A DNA stretch of 33,690 nt from a virus. Shown here one piece after another: positions 21,835 through 28,972 of the stretch. The stretch is from the IMG/VR virus record IMGVR_UViG_3300010883_000200, positions 1 to 33,690 of that record; one strand, written 5' to 3'. The notes under the pieces are model-generated. The model was given only the letters and a program-made list of their open reading frames with translations. It was not told where the DNA came from and did not search any database. How positions within the stretch are numbered: position 1 is the stretch's first letter; every line of letters starts with the position of its first letter. Both the position numbers and the translations under genes were made by a program.

Positions 21835-21844
21835 GGGGATTAAC

Positions 21845-22042
21845 ATGCTAATAATACAACGCGACTTCGGTTTTTTAGAGATCACCAAAGCGGGAGGCCT
21901 AACAGGCCAACGCAAGGTAATGATGATCAACGCAGAACGCGAAGAAATAACAGCCTTTAGAAAGGGGCAGCCTATCCAAACGGGTGGCTTTCTTGGTCAT
22001 CTAAATACTGAGGCACGCGACTTTCTAGAGGGCCGCTTCTAA
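21845..22042 (+). CDS. Hypothetical small protein
   Basis: A 65-residue protein (MLIIQRDFGFLEITKAGGL...) with an AAGGGGATTAAC ribosome site, 10 bases after the upstream gene. The early part could form a beta hairpin (FGFLEITKAGG, KVMMINAERE). No motif recognised. Confidence 0.6.
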   Translation: MLIIQRDFGFLEITKAGGLTGQRKVMMINAEREEITAFRKGQPIQTGGFLGHLNTEARDFLEGRF

Positions 22043-22052
22043 GCTTTAAAAG

Positions 22053-22072
22053 TACAGCCTTGAGGGGCTGTA
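22053..22072 (+). promoter_or_regulatory. Intercistronic hairpin
   Basis: TACAGCC (22053-22059) pairs with GGCTGTA (22066-22072), 7 bp with a 6-base loop, in the 64-bp gap after the 65-residue gene. No T tract follows, so RNA stability or processing is more likely than termination. Confidence 0.4.
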
Positions 22073-22106
22073 TCATTAAGGCACAACCAACAAAGGAGAA
22101 ACTATT

Positions 22107-22226
22107 ATGAAAACCATTAAAGAGATCATTAAGTTTTTTAAGGCTGTAAAACGTCACGCACCAAACATGCCCAAGAAAACACAGGCTATTCACGTGTGGG
22201 CTATAATTAAAGCCGATCTAAAATAA
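22107..22226 (+). CDS. 39-residue basic helical peptide
   Basis: Starts MKTIKEIIKFFKAVKRHA and ends HVWAIIKADLK. Strong AAAGGAGAAACTATT ribosome site. The N-terminal half is an amphipathic basic helix, which could bind membranes, nucleic acid or a host protein. Too short for assignment; kept because of the ribosome site and operon spacing. Confidence 0.55.
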   Translation: MKTIKEIIKFFKAVKRHAPNMPKKTQAIHVWAIIKADLK

Positions 22227-22238
22227 AGGAGCAATACG

Positions 22239-22442
22239 GTGACACATAACCTAGAACGCTATCACGCAGGCCGTGAAGCCGCCACAAAGTCTGCTGATGA
22301 CCCTAATTTTAATGTTGATGTGGCAATATCATCTTTTGACTATGACCCACCTGACAGCCCGTTTCAGCGTGGTTTTTTGCGGGGCTTATTAAAGTGTGGC
22401 TATGCCACAGTAACATCAAAATGGGATGGGGTATTAGTATGA
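22239..22442 (+). CDS. Hypothetical small protein, GTG start
   Basis: A 67-residue protein (MTHNLERYHAGREAATKSAD...), GTG start preceded by AAAGGAGCAATAC. Contains DYDPPDSPFQRGFLRGLL, a soluble, mixed-charge pattern. Its stop overlaps the next ATG (ATGA). Function unknown. Confidence 0.6.
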   Translation: MTHNLERYHAGREAATKSADDPNFNVDVAISSFDYDPPDSPFQRGFLRGLLKCGYATVTSKWDGVLV

Positions 22443-22582
22443 CAAATAAACCACAGGATTGGGAAATCATAGAACTATTCGACAGCACTAACTTGACGGT
22501 GCAACAGGTTGCTGATCATTTTGGGATCAGTACCAAAGAAGTAAAATCAACTCTAATGGCGCAGCCAGAATGGAACGACTAA
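22439..22582 (+). CDS. Small HTH-like protein
   Basis: A 47-residue protein from the coupled ATG at 22439 (a start at 22394 would overlap more). Residues about 19-39, LTVQQVADHFGISTKEVKSTL, match the spacing of a helix-turn-helix (QQVADHFGIS then recognition helix TKEVKSTL). It could be a small DNA-binding regulator or an anti-host protein. Few other regulators are visible in the window. Confidence 0.55.
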   Translation: MTNKPQDWEIIELFDSTNLTVQQVADHFGISTKEVKSTLMAQPEWND

Positions 22583-22806
22583 TGTTTATATGTATCGCAA
22601 CAAAGCCGCTTAATGATCGCACTGATGGTTTCCGCTTTAATCTGTGTGGCCTCAAAGGTCTAACACGTAAGCGCCAAAAGGTGCGGCGCTGGGGCTTAGA
22701 TAAGGGTAAAAGTATGCAGGCCGTGCACTTCGGCAAGCGCTCTATCTATATCGAAAAGAGTGCCAACAAAACCACAACGCGCCGTGTGCGCCACTTCGCA
22801 GGATAA
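22582..22806 (+). CDS. Hypothetical basic protein
   Basis: A 74-residue protein starting at the TAATG overlap (MFICIATKPLNDRTDGFRFN); an ATG at 22570 is also in frame. Arg/Lys-rich throughout (LTRKRQKVRRWGLDKGK, NKTTTRRVRH), suggesting nucleic-acid binding. No known family. Confidence 0.55.
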   Translation: MFICIATKPLNDRTDGFRFNLCGLKGLTRKRQKVRRWGLDKGKSMQAVHFGKRSIYIEKSANKTTTRRVRHFAG

Positions 22807-22811
22807 TCAAC

Positions 22812-23051
22812 ATGGAACGCTATTTCGTCAAATCAATGCGCCGCCTCACTCGCAGCGCCCAAGGCAACCCCCGCTTCAAGTTTATCGTGATAGATAGGGA
22901 GGGTGCAACGCGCACCCTTCACACAGAGGCAGATGCAGGCTGGGTCTATGCAATCACGCATGGCTGGGAAAATCGTATGATTGAGGCGTTCACCCGTGAG
23001 ACTAAAAAGGTTACGTTTATGACAGCCGCACAACTAGCAGAAAGGTTCTAG
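22812..23051 (+). CDS. Hypothetical protein
   Basis: A 79-residue protein (MERYFVKSMRRLTRSAQGNP...) with alternating strands (FKFIVIDREGATRTL) and a helical end (FMTAAQLAERF). Five bases separate it from the upstream stop. No motif recognised. Confidence 0.55.
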   Translation: MERYFVKSMRRLTRSAQGNPRFKFIVIDREGATRTLHTEADAGWVYAITHGWENRMIEAFTRETKKVTFMTAAQLAERF

Positions 23052-23055
23052 GGCC

Positions 23056-23199
23056 ATGCTTAGACTACACCTAACACGCACCACAGATGGCACAGCCTTG
23101 TGCTTTCATACGGTGAAAACCCTTCAAGAGGCTGACAAACATGCGGAAGCATATGCAGCCATGCAAAATATTACTGTAACAGTGGAGATTTTATCATGA
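23056..23199 (+). CDS. 47-residue hypothetical protein coupled to the methyltransferase
   Basis: MLRLHLTRTTDGTALCFHTV at the start, then a helix (KTLQEADKHAEAYAAMQ) and a strand (ITVTVEILS). Its TGA overlaps the methyltransferase ATG, so the two are translated together. Function unknown. Confidence 0.5.
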   Translation: MLRLHLTRTTDGTALCFHTVKTLQEADKHAEAYAAMQNITVTVEILS

Positions 23200-23924
23200 G
23201 CAAAGGTATCGTTTTGAGCCTGTACGACTTCACAGGCGAAGCACTAAAGCCATGGGCTGAAGCAGGTTACACTTGCTACGCCTTTGACATTCAACACCCT
23301 GTAGAGGGACATACAACAGACTTTTGGGGCTTGGGAAACATCCACTACCGCCACGCTGACCTGCATGATCAAGCTACACTAAACGCCATACAATCAGAGT
23401 TTGGTGATAAGCCTGTAGTATTCGGCATGGCTTTCCCTGTCTGTACTGACATGGCTGTAAGCGGTGCGGCACACTTCAAGCGCAAGGCAGAGGCCAACCC
23501 CTTCTTTCAGGCTGATGCAGTAGGACATGCAACGGCGGTGGCGCGTATGTTCAACGGCATGGCTATCCCTTACTTCATAGAGAACCCCGTGTCAGTGTTA
23601 GCTACCAAGTGGCGCAAGCCTGACTACAGTTTTCACCCCTATGAGTATGGCGGCTATATCCCTGACGATCAGGCAGAGCACCCACGTTGGCCTGAGTACA
23701 TTGCAGAACGTGATGCCTACCCCAAGAAGACATGCCTATGGACAGGCGGGGGCTTCAAGATGCCTTGGACTGATCCCGTAGCACCAGAGCAGGGCCACAG
23801 TAGGCAGCACCTAAAGCTTGGCGGTAAGTCACAGCGCACTAAAGATATACGCTCTGCCACACCCCGTGGCTTTGCTACAGCAGTATATGAGTTTAACAGT
23901 ATTGATGAAAAGGAGTATGCATAA
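23196..23924 (+). CDS. Orphan C5-cytosine DNA methyltransferase-like protein
   Basis: A 242-residue protein. Motif I-like start GIVLSLYDFTGEALKPWAEA (4-23), HADLHD (about 53), the catalytic-loop region GMAFPVCTDMAVSG (about 77-90, nucleophile Cys next to PV instead of the usual PPC/PCQ), and motif VI FIENPVSVLA (about 128-137). Then KKTCLWTGGG, which stands where motif VIII falls in this family. It is short for the family (usually over 300) and has no obvious separate target-recognition domain. Likely a phage protective methylase shielding DNA from host restriction. No restriction enzyme is adjacent. Confidence 0.78.
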   Translation: MSKGIVLSLYDFTGEALKPWAEAGYTCYAFDIQHPVEGHTTDFWGLGNIHYRHADLHDQATLNAIQSEFGDKPVVFGMAFPVCTDMAVSGAAHFKRKAEANPFFQADAVGHATAVARMFNGMAIPYFIENPVSVLATKWRKPDYSFHPYEYGGYIPDDQAEHPRWPEYIAERDAYPKKTCLWTGGGFKMPWTDPVAPEQGHSRQHLKLGGKSQRTKDIRSATPRGFATAVYEFNSIDEKEYA

Positions 23925-24115
23925 TGATTACTATCACACGCCGAAGCCCACTGACGGGCAGAACAAACACAATGCGCCTTGACCTATCGGAGGGTGCTTT
24001 ACATGCTTGGAATTGCGGTATGCTGGCACAGGATGCCATGCCTAACCTAAGCGCAGATGAACGTGAGTTTGTAATGACAGGCATCACACCCTATGAGTGG
24101 GAGGAGTATATCTAA
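23924..24115 (+). CDS. Conserved small phage protein
   Basis: A 63-residue protein starting MITITRRSPLTGRTNTMRLD and ending TADEREFxMTGITPxEW-like (here SADEREFVMTGITPYEWEEY). This pattern recurs in small proteins of many phages and plasmids, often early-expressed, with unknown role. Start by TAATG coupling to the methyltransferase gene, its stop by TAATG to the next. Confidence 0.72.
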   Translation: MITITRRSPLTGRTNTMRLDLSEGALHAWNCGMLAQDAMPNLSADEREFVMTGITPYEWEEYI

Positions 24116-24324
24116 TGGACATGGATAAATATTTTAGGCAGCTAGTAGGCTGCAAGATTGTAAGCTTTTACTTTCAGGAGGATGAATACGGTGCGAGAGA
24201 TTGGCCTGTGTTTATCATACAAAAGCCTAACAGTGAGGGGGGTGGTGAACTTATGGTTTCACTGTCTCAGGATGAGGAGGGCAACGGCGGTGGCTTTGCT
24301 TTCATAGAGGAGAACAAGGGATGA
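24115..24324 (+). CDS. Hypothetical small protein
   Basis: A 69-residue protein from the coupled ATG at 24115 (MDMDKYFRQLVGCKIVSFYF); an in-frame start at 24097 is less likely. Strand-rich core (CKIVSFYFQEDEYG, PVFIIQKPN) and a Gly-rich acidic end. Stop overlaps the next gene by 4 bases. Function unknown. Confidence 0.6.
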   Translation: MDMDKYFRQLVGCKIVSFYFQEDEYGARDWPVFIIQKPNSEGGGELMVSLSQDEEGNGGGFAFIEENKG

Positions 24325-24524
24325 AAACTCGTAAAGTTCAACTAAAAGTAACACGCACAGATACATGGTTCCCTGTTTATGAAGTACCAGCCGATATGGA
24401 TGACGATGCGGTTGAGACTTACATCAACAGTGAGGCCCCTGATGAAGTCTTTGACGAATACCATAACAAGTACACACTAGACACAGATACTTACTGCGAA
24501 GTAATGGATCATTTCTTACAGTAG
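24321..24524 (+). CDS. Hypothetical acidic protein
   Basis: A 67-residue acidic protein: MKTRKVQLKVTRTDTWFPVY then VPADMDDDAVETYINSEAPD. The basic strand followed by an acidic half is typical of small phage early proteins, some of which mimic DNA. No specific family recognised. Confidence 0.6.
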   Translation: MKTRKVQLKVTRTDTWFPVYEVPADMDDDAVETYINSEAPDEVFDEYHNKYTLDTDTYCEVMDHFLQ

Positions 24525-24536
24525 AGGAGAATATTA

Positions 24537-24779
24537 ATGTCTAACGAACCAGCACAGGCAGTGGTAATACCGCCACACATCTTTGTAGAGTTATATTCAA
24601 CTATTGCAGATGAAATGACTATGCACATATGTAACGCACGAGGGTTTGACATGTACCCACCAAACACAAAGGGTGATGATGTTAGCTACTCAGATGAAGC
24701 ACAAGAGATTTTCAACGGTCAATCCGACTATGCAGAGCAGATGTTAGAGCTTTGCGGTATCATCAAGGGAGATGAATAG
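24537..24779 (+). CDS. Hypothetical acidic protein
   Basis: An 80-residue protein with ribosome site AGAGGAGAATATTA. N-terminal PAQAVVIPPHIFVELYSTIA, then acidic and Met-rich helical segments. No recognised motif. Followed directly, with no gap, by the next ATG. Confidence 0.6.
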   Translation: MSNEPAQAVVIPPHIFVELYSTIADEMTMHICNARGFDMYPPNTKGDDVSYSDEAQEIFNGQSDYAEQMLELCGIIKGDE

Positions 24780-24959
24780 ATGTTACTTAGAGAGTTAACC
24801 AAGGCCCTAGCGGAGGGTAAGGATGTGCGCTGGGCTAGTGATGGCTACAAAGTGTGGTGGGATGGCAACATGATCTGTGCCATTTACGAGAATAACGGTT
24901 TTAATTGCGCTCTTACTTCAGGTGAGGTAGAGCAGTGTTACATCAAAGGAGAGAAGTAA
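24780..24959 (+). CDS. 59-residue hypothetical protein
   Basis: MLLRELTKALAEGKDVRWAS at the start, then DGYKVWWDGNMICAIYENNG and an acidic end. Two or three Trp, three Cys. The frame fills the space between two genes exactly (starts right after a stop, ends in a TAATG overlap), which is the main support. Confidence 0.55.
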   Translation: MLLRELTKALAEGKDVRWASDGYKVWWDGNMICAIYENNGFNCALTSGEVEQCYIKGEK

Positions 24960-25090
24960 TGGACAAGAAAACAAAAGCTAAGATTATTGCCATAATAGAG
25001 GAGCACGTAAAGGTTCCTAAAGGCATGGAAGACCATGTATGCGATACGCTGTATAAGGCATACGTAGAAGCTAGAGAGGAGATGAAGTAA
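24959..25090 (+). CDS. 43-residue helical protein
   Basis: MDKKTKAKIIAIIEEHVKVP at the start, then GMEDHVCDTLYKAYVEAREEMK. Probably all helical. TAATG couplings at both ends; ribosome site AAAGGAGAGAAG overlaps the upstream gene end. Function unknown. Confidence 0.55.
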   Translation: MDKKTKAKIIAIIEEHVKVPKGMEDHVCDTLYKAYVEAREEMK

Positions 25091-25350
25091 TGAAACGTAA
25101 CTACAGGACAGCATTCAATCAGCTAAAAAAGATTGGCGTTCCCGTCTATGAGGGTGGCTACAACGGTGATGATACCTTCCGCATCTCAGCAGAGGAAAAC
25201 TATGACACAGTGTGGGCTGACTACTACAGAGAGTTTGATGCAGGGCTGGATGACTTTGGTGTGAACCACAGGATCAACGACATCCTGTCTGACAATGGGC
25301 TGTATGCTGAGTGGGAAAACGGTGGAGTATTGGGAGTGTCAGAGCAATGA
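25090..25350 (+). CDS. Conserved hypothetical phage protein
   Basis: An 86-residue protein with the recurrent NYRTAFNQLKKIGVPVYE start, FRISAEENYDTVWADYY (about 31-47), FGVNHRINDILSDNGLYAEW and GVLGVSEQ ending. The same arrangement is seen in small proteins of phages and bacteria, with no known activity. ATGA overlap to the next gene. Confidence 0.7.
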   Translation: MKRNYRTAFNQLKKIGVPVYEGGYNGDDTFRISAEENYDTVWADYYREFDAGLDDFGVNHRINDILSDNGLYAEWENGGVLGVSEQ

Positions 25351-25556
25351 TACCAAGTAGAGCCTTGAAGGTATACAAAACAATCAGCAATTCTGAGTTC
25401 TATGTAACAACAGTGTTCACACCCTATGATGCAACCATTCTAATGGATCGCTTACTCAAAGAGGCAGGTGTGATGCAGGTACGCCTCAGAACAGCCAAGG
25501 GCCGTACACTCTTGACCAACACTCGCAGCCGTAAGGGGCCAAAGTATGCTAGATAA
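25347..25556 (+). CDS. Hypothetical basic protein
   Basis: A 69-residue protein from the coupled ATG at 25347 (MIPSRALKVYKTISNSEFYV). A start at 25311 is in frame but lies deep in the upstream gene. Basic C-terminus (TAKGRTLLTNTRSRKGPKYA). No recognised family. Confidence 0.6.
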   Translation: MIPSRALKVYKTISNSEFYVTTVFTPYDATILMDRLLKEAGVMQVRLRTAKGRTLLTNTRSRKGPKYAR

Positions 25557-25617
25557 ACTAATAACTATCTTTATCCTATGGCCCTTTATTGGTTTGCTTA
25601 TAGCCTATGCCTTTTGA
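25546..25617 (+). CDS. 23-residue membrane peptide
   Basis: MLDKLITIFILWPFIGLLIA plus YAF: essentially one transmembrane helix. The ATG overlaps the upstream gene end by 11 bases. Tiny membrane peptides occur in phages as host-membrane effectors, but this could also be chance. No strong ribosome site. Confidence 0.35.
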   Translation: MLDKLITIFILWPFIGLLIAYAF

Positions 25618-25744
25618 GGGACTACCCAATGAGGACGATCCGCACGATGACTGCACTCATTGGGCAGGTCACTTATCAAAAAAACAGAAAGGAGAAATAA
25701 AAGATGATACCAAAGAGCACAGACAGGCTAGAGAAGGTCTTTAA
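25607..25744 (+). CDS. 45-residue acidic peptide overlapping the integrase start
   Basis: MPFEGLPNEDDPHDDCTHWA then GHLSKKQKGEIKDDTKEH. It overlaps the membrane peptide by 11 bp and the integrase gene by 41 bp in another frame. It may be a coupling peptide or chance. It holds a 9-bp inverted repeat. Confidence 0.3.
   Translation: MPFEGLPNEDDPHDDCTHWAGHLSKKQKGEIKDDTKEHRQAREGL
25625..25664 (+). repeat. 9-bp inverted repeat upstream of the integrase
   Basis: CCCAATGAG (25625-25633) and CTCATTGGG (25656-25664), 22 bases apart, 40 bp before the integrase ATG. Possible RNA hairpin controlling integrase translation or an integrase/regulator binding site. Confidence 0.45.
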
Positions 25745-26615
25745 CTTCTACTTGCAGAGTGATGACTTCGCTAGGCTCAGCGGTAGCACTCAAACATCCT
25801 ACTACAATTACCTACAGAAAGTAGGAGACACTAAGGTTAGCGGTAAGATGCTAAAAAACTTCAGGGTAGGGGACATCAGAGCAAGCCACCTTAACACCGC
25901 CTATGAAGGGTGGGTCAAGATAGGGGTACGCACAGCCAACTACATGAAGGCAGCACTTAGCGTTGCTTGGAAGTATTCCCTGCGTAAGGACGTTATGACC
26001 CATGACCCTGTATCAATCATAAAGACACAAGCATCCACCACTAGGCGGGTGAAGTGGGAGAAGGAGCACATCAAGCAATTCCTGACTGTTGGTTACGGTG
26101 ATATCAAATGGAGAAGTATTACCCTGATTGTGCATATGGCTTATGATTGGGGCCAGCGTATAGGCGACATGAGAGTTCTTAAATGGGATAAGCTAGACCT
26201 GACACAGTGCCGCATGGACTTAACACAGTCTAAGCGAGGCGCAGAGGTGCACTTACCTATCAGTCCAGGATTGTGTAAAATGTTGCAACAGCAGAAGTCC
26301 GACTTTGGCTTCCAAGATTATGTAGCACCACGAGTTAAGCCACAGGCAGGGGCCTACACGCCCTACAATAAGGAGGAGATATCTCGTCTTATCAATGCGT
26401 TACTAGAAGAAGCTAAGCTACCATCAAAGCTAACAGCTATGGATTTACGCAGGACAGCCGTGACTGAGATGATGGAGGCGGGGGTTGACCTTGCTGGTAT
26501 CATGCAGGTAACAGGGCATAAGAACGTAGCCAGCATTAAGCCGTACATGGTCAATACATTCAGTGGGGCCAGTAAGGCTCTAGCAGCCAGAGGAAATGAT
26601 GATGAACATTCGTAA
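25704..26615 (+). CDS. int: Tyrosine recombinase / phage integrase
   Basis: A 303-residue protein with an N-terminal SAM-like core-binding domain (about 10-105) and a catalytic domain. Active-site set: R152 (WGQRIGD), K177 (QSKRG), D247 and R250 (MDLRRTA, where HxxR is usual), H272 (TGHKN) and Y281 (IKPYM). The first His of the family is replaced by Asp, a substitution seen in some members. Strong AAAGGAG ribosome site. It joins phage and host attachment sites for lysogeny. It lies within the replication operon and overlaps the primase start. No attP site was recognisable nearby. Confidence 0.9.
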   Translation: MIPKSTDRLEKVFNFYLQSDDFARLSGSTQTSYYNYLQKVGDTKVSGKMLKNFRVGDIRASHLNTAYEGWVKIGVRTANYMKAALSVAWKYSLRKDVMTHDPVSIIKTQASTTRRVKWEKEHIKQFLTVGYGDIKWRSITLIVHMAYDWGQRIGDMRVLKWDKLDLTQCRMDLTQSKRGAEVHLPISPGLCKMLQQQKSDFGFQDYVAPRVKPQAGAYTPYNKEEISRLINALLEEAKLPSKLTAMDLRRTAVTEMMEAGVDLAGIMQVTGHKNVASIKPYMVNTFSGASKALAARGNDDEHS

Positions 26616-27390
26616 GTATCTCGACAGCATGGACTTGCGTGATGATGAGTCGCGTAGGCTCAACTGTCCTGTATGCCATGCCAAGAATACTTTTACGGTA
26701 ACAAAGGAGATGGGCCAGATAAAGTACAACTGTTACAAGTTGGACTGTTCGATAGGCGGCTACCATCACACAGACATGACAGCAGCAGAGATCAAGCTAC
26801 TGTTATCTAATAGAGAAATACCAGTAGCACGAGAGGCAGAGACTATGGAGATACCGGAGTATGTTGTACAGCCCAGCACAGAGCACGATAAGTTCCATCA
26901 GTTTGTTGGACGCTGGGGTATCCAGAATACACGGCTACTGTATGACGTTAAGGATGAACGTGTTGTATTCCCTATTCACTACAAGGGCCGCATCATTGAC
27001 GCTAACGGTAGGTCAGTAGGCGGCAAGACACCTAAGTGGTATCGCTACACAGGCAAGGCTGACTACTACACGGTAGGGCAGGGCACTACTCTGCTTGTGG
27101 TTGAGGACTGTGTATCAGCTATAGTAGCCTATCAGGAGTTACCTAACGTGACAGCTATGGCTATCCTAGGTACATCACTAACAGCCAATCATATGGCTAA
27201 AATAGGTGAGTATGACAGGGTGATCGTGGCACTAGACCCTGATGCAGCACACAAGACGTTGCAGTTCAGCAGAGAGATAGCACTATGGACAGGCGCTAAA
27301 AGTACAGCCTTCCGCCTTGACGATGATATCAAATACAAGTTAAGTGGTGACTTGGATCGACTAAAGGAGATTATACAATGCGTACCTTAA
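26602..27390 (+). CDS. DNA primase (zinc finger + TOPRIM), gp4-like N-terminal half
   Basis: 262 residues from the third of three tandem ATGs (26596, 26599, 26602), the one best spaced from AGAGGAA. N-terminal zinc-binding domain CPVC ... CYKLDC. The TOPRIM catalytic fold has VVEDCVSAIVAYQE with the acidic residue, followed by AILGTSLTANHM and VIVALDPDAAHK (DxD). This corresponds to the primase half of T7 gp4, split from the helicase. It synthesises RNA primers for the lagging strand together with the helicase encoded 2 kb downstream. Confidence 0.85.
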   Translation: MNIRKYLDSMDLRDDESRRLNCPVCHAKNTFTVTKEMGQIKYNCYKLDCSIGGYHHTDMTAAEIKLLLSNREIPVAREAETMEIPEYVVQPSTEHDKFHQFVGRWGIQNTRLLYDVKDERVVFPIHYKGRIIDANGRSVGGKTPKWYRYTGKADYYTVGQGTTLLVVEDCVSAIVAYQELPNVTAMAILGTSLTANHMAKIGEYDRVIVALDPDAAHKTLQFSREIALWTGAKSTAFRLDDDIKYKLSGDLDRLKEIIQCVP

Positions 27391-27560
27391 AAGACTTTCT
27401 CAAAGAGATGGGCCTAGAAGGGGTAAACCCTAAGGACACAACACGTAAGCTGCATGAAGCCATAATGAAAGATATCATGGAGAGACATACTAAGCCTGAG
27501 TACATGAATCCAGGATTTTATATTGATCCACGAGATCACAACGGTGAGGTACCATTCTAA
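27378..27560 (+). CDS. Hypothetical protein
   Basis: A 60-residue protein (MRTLKDFLKEMGLEGVNPKD...) overlapping the primase end by 13 bases and the thyX start by one. Ends PGFYIDPRDHNGEVPF. Helical first half, no motif. Probably a small accessory of the replication module. Confidence 0.6.
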   Translation: MRTLKDFLKEMGLEGVNPKDTTRKLHEAIMKDIMERHTKPEYMNPGFYIDPRDHNGEVPF

Positions 27561-28261
27561 TGATAACAGCAACTTATATAGACCATATGGGCAGCGACTT
27601 ATCTGTAGCCAATGCAGCCCGTGTTAGCTTTGGTAAGACATCTGAGATGGAAGAGAATACTTGGGGGCCACCAACACTAAAAGCTAAAGATGCTAAGCTT
27701 ATCAACTACTTAGCTAGTCATGGTCATATCAGTCCATTCGGGCATTGCTTCGCATCTTTTCATGTTAAGGCACCTGTTTTTGTGGCAAGACAGTTGGTCA
27801 AGCATTCGTTTTTGCGGTGGAATGAAGTATCGAGGCGCTACGTCGATGATAAACCTGAGTTCTATGTGCCTGATGTGTGGCGTGGTCGTAGTGCTGATAA
27901 GAAACAGGGTTCTGATGGTATTGTAGACCTAGAGGATTGGAGTGATCGTGGCGGAGATTTCGAGAACATTACTGGAGAAGGCACCCTGATAGATTACCTA
28001 TGGATGAAAAAGCATTCTGATTTTGAGGCGTATGACTTACTTATCAAGGCAGGTGTAGCCCCCGAACAAGCACGTATGGTCTTACCACAAAGCACAATGA
28101 CTGAGTGGTACTGGTCAGGTAGCCTTGATGCCTTCGCACGTATGTGTAAACTTCGTTGCACCCATGACACACAGGCAGAGACACAGAAGGTAGCATGGGA
28201 CATTAGTTTAAAGATGGAAGAGTTATTCCCTGTATCATGGGTGGCATTGAGAGATGAGTAA
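27560..28261 (+). CDS. thyX: Flavin-dependent thymidylate synthase ThyX
   Basis: A 233-residue protein making dTMP from dUMP using FAD, NADPH and methylenetetrahydrofolate. Signature region [14 protein letters not shown] (81-94), corresponding to the RHRx7S motif; the usual R-H-R is K-H-S here, while the second half NExSRRY is intact. Other conserved parts: HISPFGH (56-62, FAD/substrate pocket), [15 protein letters not shown] (171-185) and QAETQKVAW. It fits the phage need for dTTP during replication. Overlaps its neighbour by 8 bases. Confidence 0.92.
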   Translation: MITATYIDHMGSDLSVANAARVSFGKTSEMEENTWGPPTLKAKDAKLINYLASHGHISPFGHCFASFHVKAPVFVARQLVKHSFLRWNEVSRRYVDDKPEFYVPDVWRGRSADKKQGSDGIVDLEDWSDRGGDFENITGEGTLIDYLWMKKHSDFEAYDLLIKAGVAPEQARMVLPQSTMTEWYWSGSLDAFARMCKLRCTHDTQAETQKVAWDISLKMEELFPVSWVALRDE

Positions 28262-28469
28262 AATTTATGACCTAGAAGAGATGATCATGGACTGCTGGTC
28301 TGTTTGTAATGACCTTGGAGTAGTTCTCCGACAGGTAGGTGATGGTAACCGTGACCCTACACCTGATGAAATGATGAACACCCTGATGGGTATGCAACAG
28401 CTATACCATTGGAAGTTTGAGCAACTGTTCAACAAGTATGAGGATATACTAGAGGCACAGCGTAAGTGA
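28254..28469 (+). CDS. Conserved small helical phage protein
   Basis: A 71-residue protein ([20 protein letters not shown]...) with helical [20 protein letters not shown] end. Similar DLEExIMxCW proteins recur in marine phages next to replication genes. Overlaps thyX by 8 bases; function unknown. Confidence 0.68.
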   Translation: MSKIYDLEEMIMDCWSVCNDLGVVLRQVGDGNRDPTPDEMMNTLMGMQQLYHWKFEQLFNKYEDILEAQRK

Positions 28470-28470
28470 C

Positions 28471-28513
28471 ACCACTGTATTAGTTAAGTGGTAATACTTG
28501 CCATTACTAATAC
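28471..28513 (+). promoter_or_regulatory. Two mutually exclusive hairpins in the only operon gap
   Basis: ACCACT (28471-28476) pairs with AGTGGT (28487-28492). GTATTAGT (28477-28484) pairs with ACTAATAC (28506-28513). GTAAT/ATTAC (28491-28495, 28503-28507) is a third option. The first two cannot form together, an attenuator-like layout. It lies in the 62-bp gap before the next gene. Confidence 0.45.
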
Positions 28514-28531
28514 CATAGTAGGAGATGATGA

Positions 28532-28693
28532 ATGACCAAGCGTATACCCATGAAGGGTGGTGACGAGTACGATGGACTTACTAAAGCACGTAGGTTTTTA
28601 CACTGGAAAGCTGGTCAGTTAAAGAAGATCAAACGTGCGTACAATAAAAGGTTCCGTAAGCATAGCAAGGATATAACAAATGACGGACAATGA
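28532..28693 (+). CDS. Conserved basic phage protein
   Basis: A 53-residue protein (MTKRIPMKGGDEYDGLTKAR), then RRFLHWKAGQLKKIKRAYNK and a basic end. This GGDEYDxLTKxRRFLHWK pattern is recurrent in small proteins of T7-like and marine phages. Overlaps the next gene by 14 bases. Likely DNA/RNA-binding; not proven. Confidence 0.7.
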   Translation: MTKRIPMKGGDEYDGLTKARRFLHWKAGQLKKIKRAYNKRFRKHSKDITNDGQ

Positions 28694-28856
28694 TTGGCCC
28701 TTAGAGGCAGACTTCACTGATGTAAGACCTATGACACCAGAAGAACGTAAGGCAGCACTAGATCGTGAGAAGGCTAACAACTTCATAGCCACATGTGTTA
28801 GTTGCGGTGGCCCATCAAAGAATATCTTCTGTGGTTTCTGTTTGGAGGAAGAATAA
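28680..28856 (+). CDS. Small zinc-ribbon protein
   Basis: A 58-residue protein with acidic N-terminus (MTDNDWPLEADFTDVRPMTP) and C-terminal CVSCGG ... CGFCLEEE, a four-Cys zinc ribbon. No own strong ribosome site; translation coupled by overlap. Possible role in transcription or nuclease control. Confidence 0.6.
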   Translation: MTDNDWPLEADFTDVRPMTPEERKAALDREKANNFIATCVSCGGPSKNIFCGFCLEEE

Positions 28857-28972
28857 TGGATAAACTATTATTGCTACGGCAACTACTTAAACAGGCAGGC
28901 ATAGAATATGTAGTCACCCGTGTTGAGGGTGGTACGGTGGCACACTTAAATGTTTATGTAGGAGATGAATAA
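28856..28972 (+). CDS. 38-residue hypothetical protein
   Basis: MDKLLLLRQLLKQAGIEYVV then TRVEGGTVAHLNVYVGDE. TAATG coupling on both ends and a helix-strand-strand pattern. Function unknown. Confidence 0.5.
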   Translation: MDKLLLLRQLLKQAGIEYVVTRVEGGTVAHLNVYVGDE

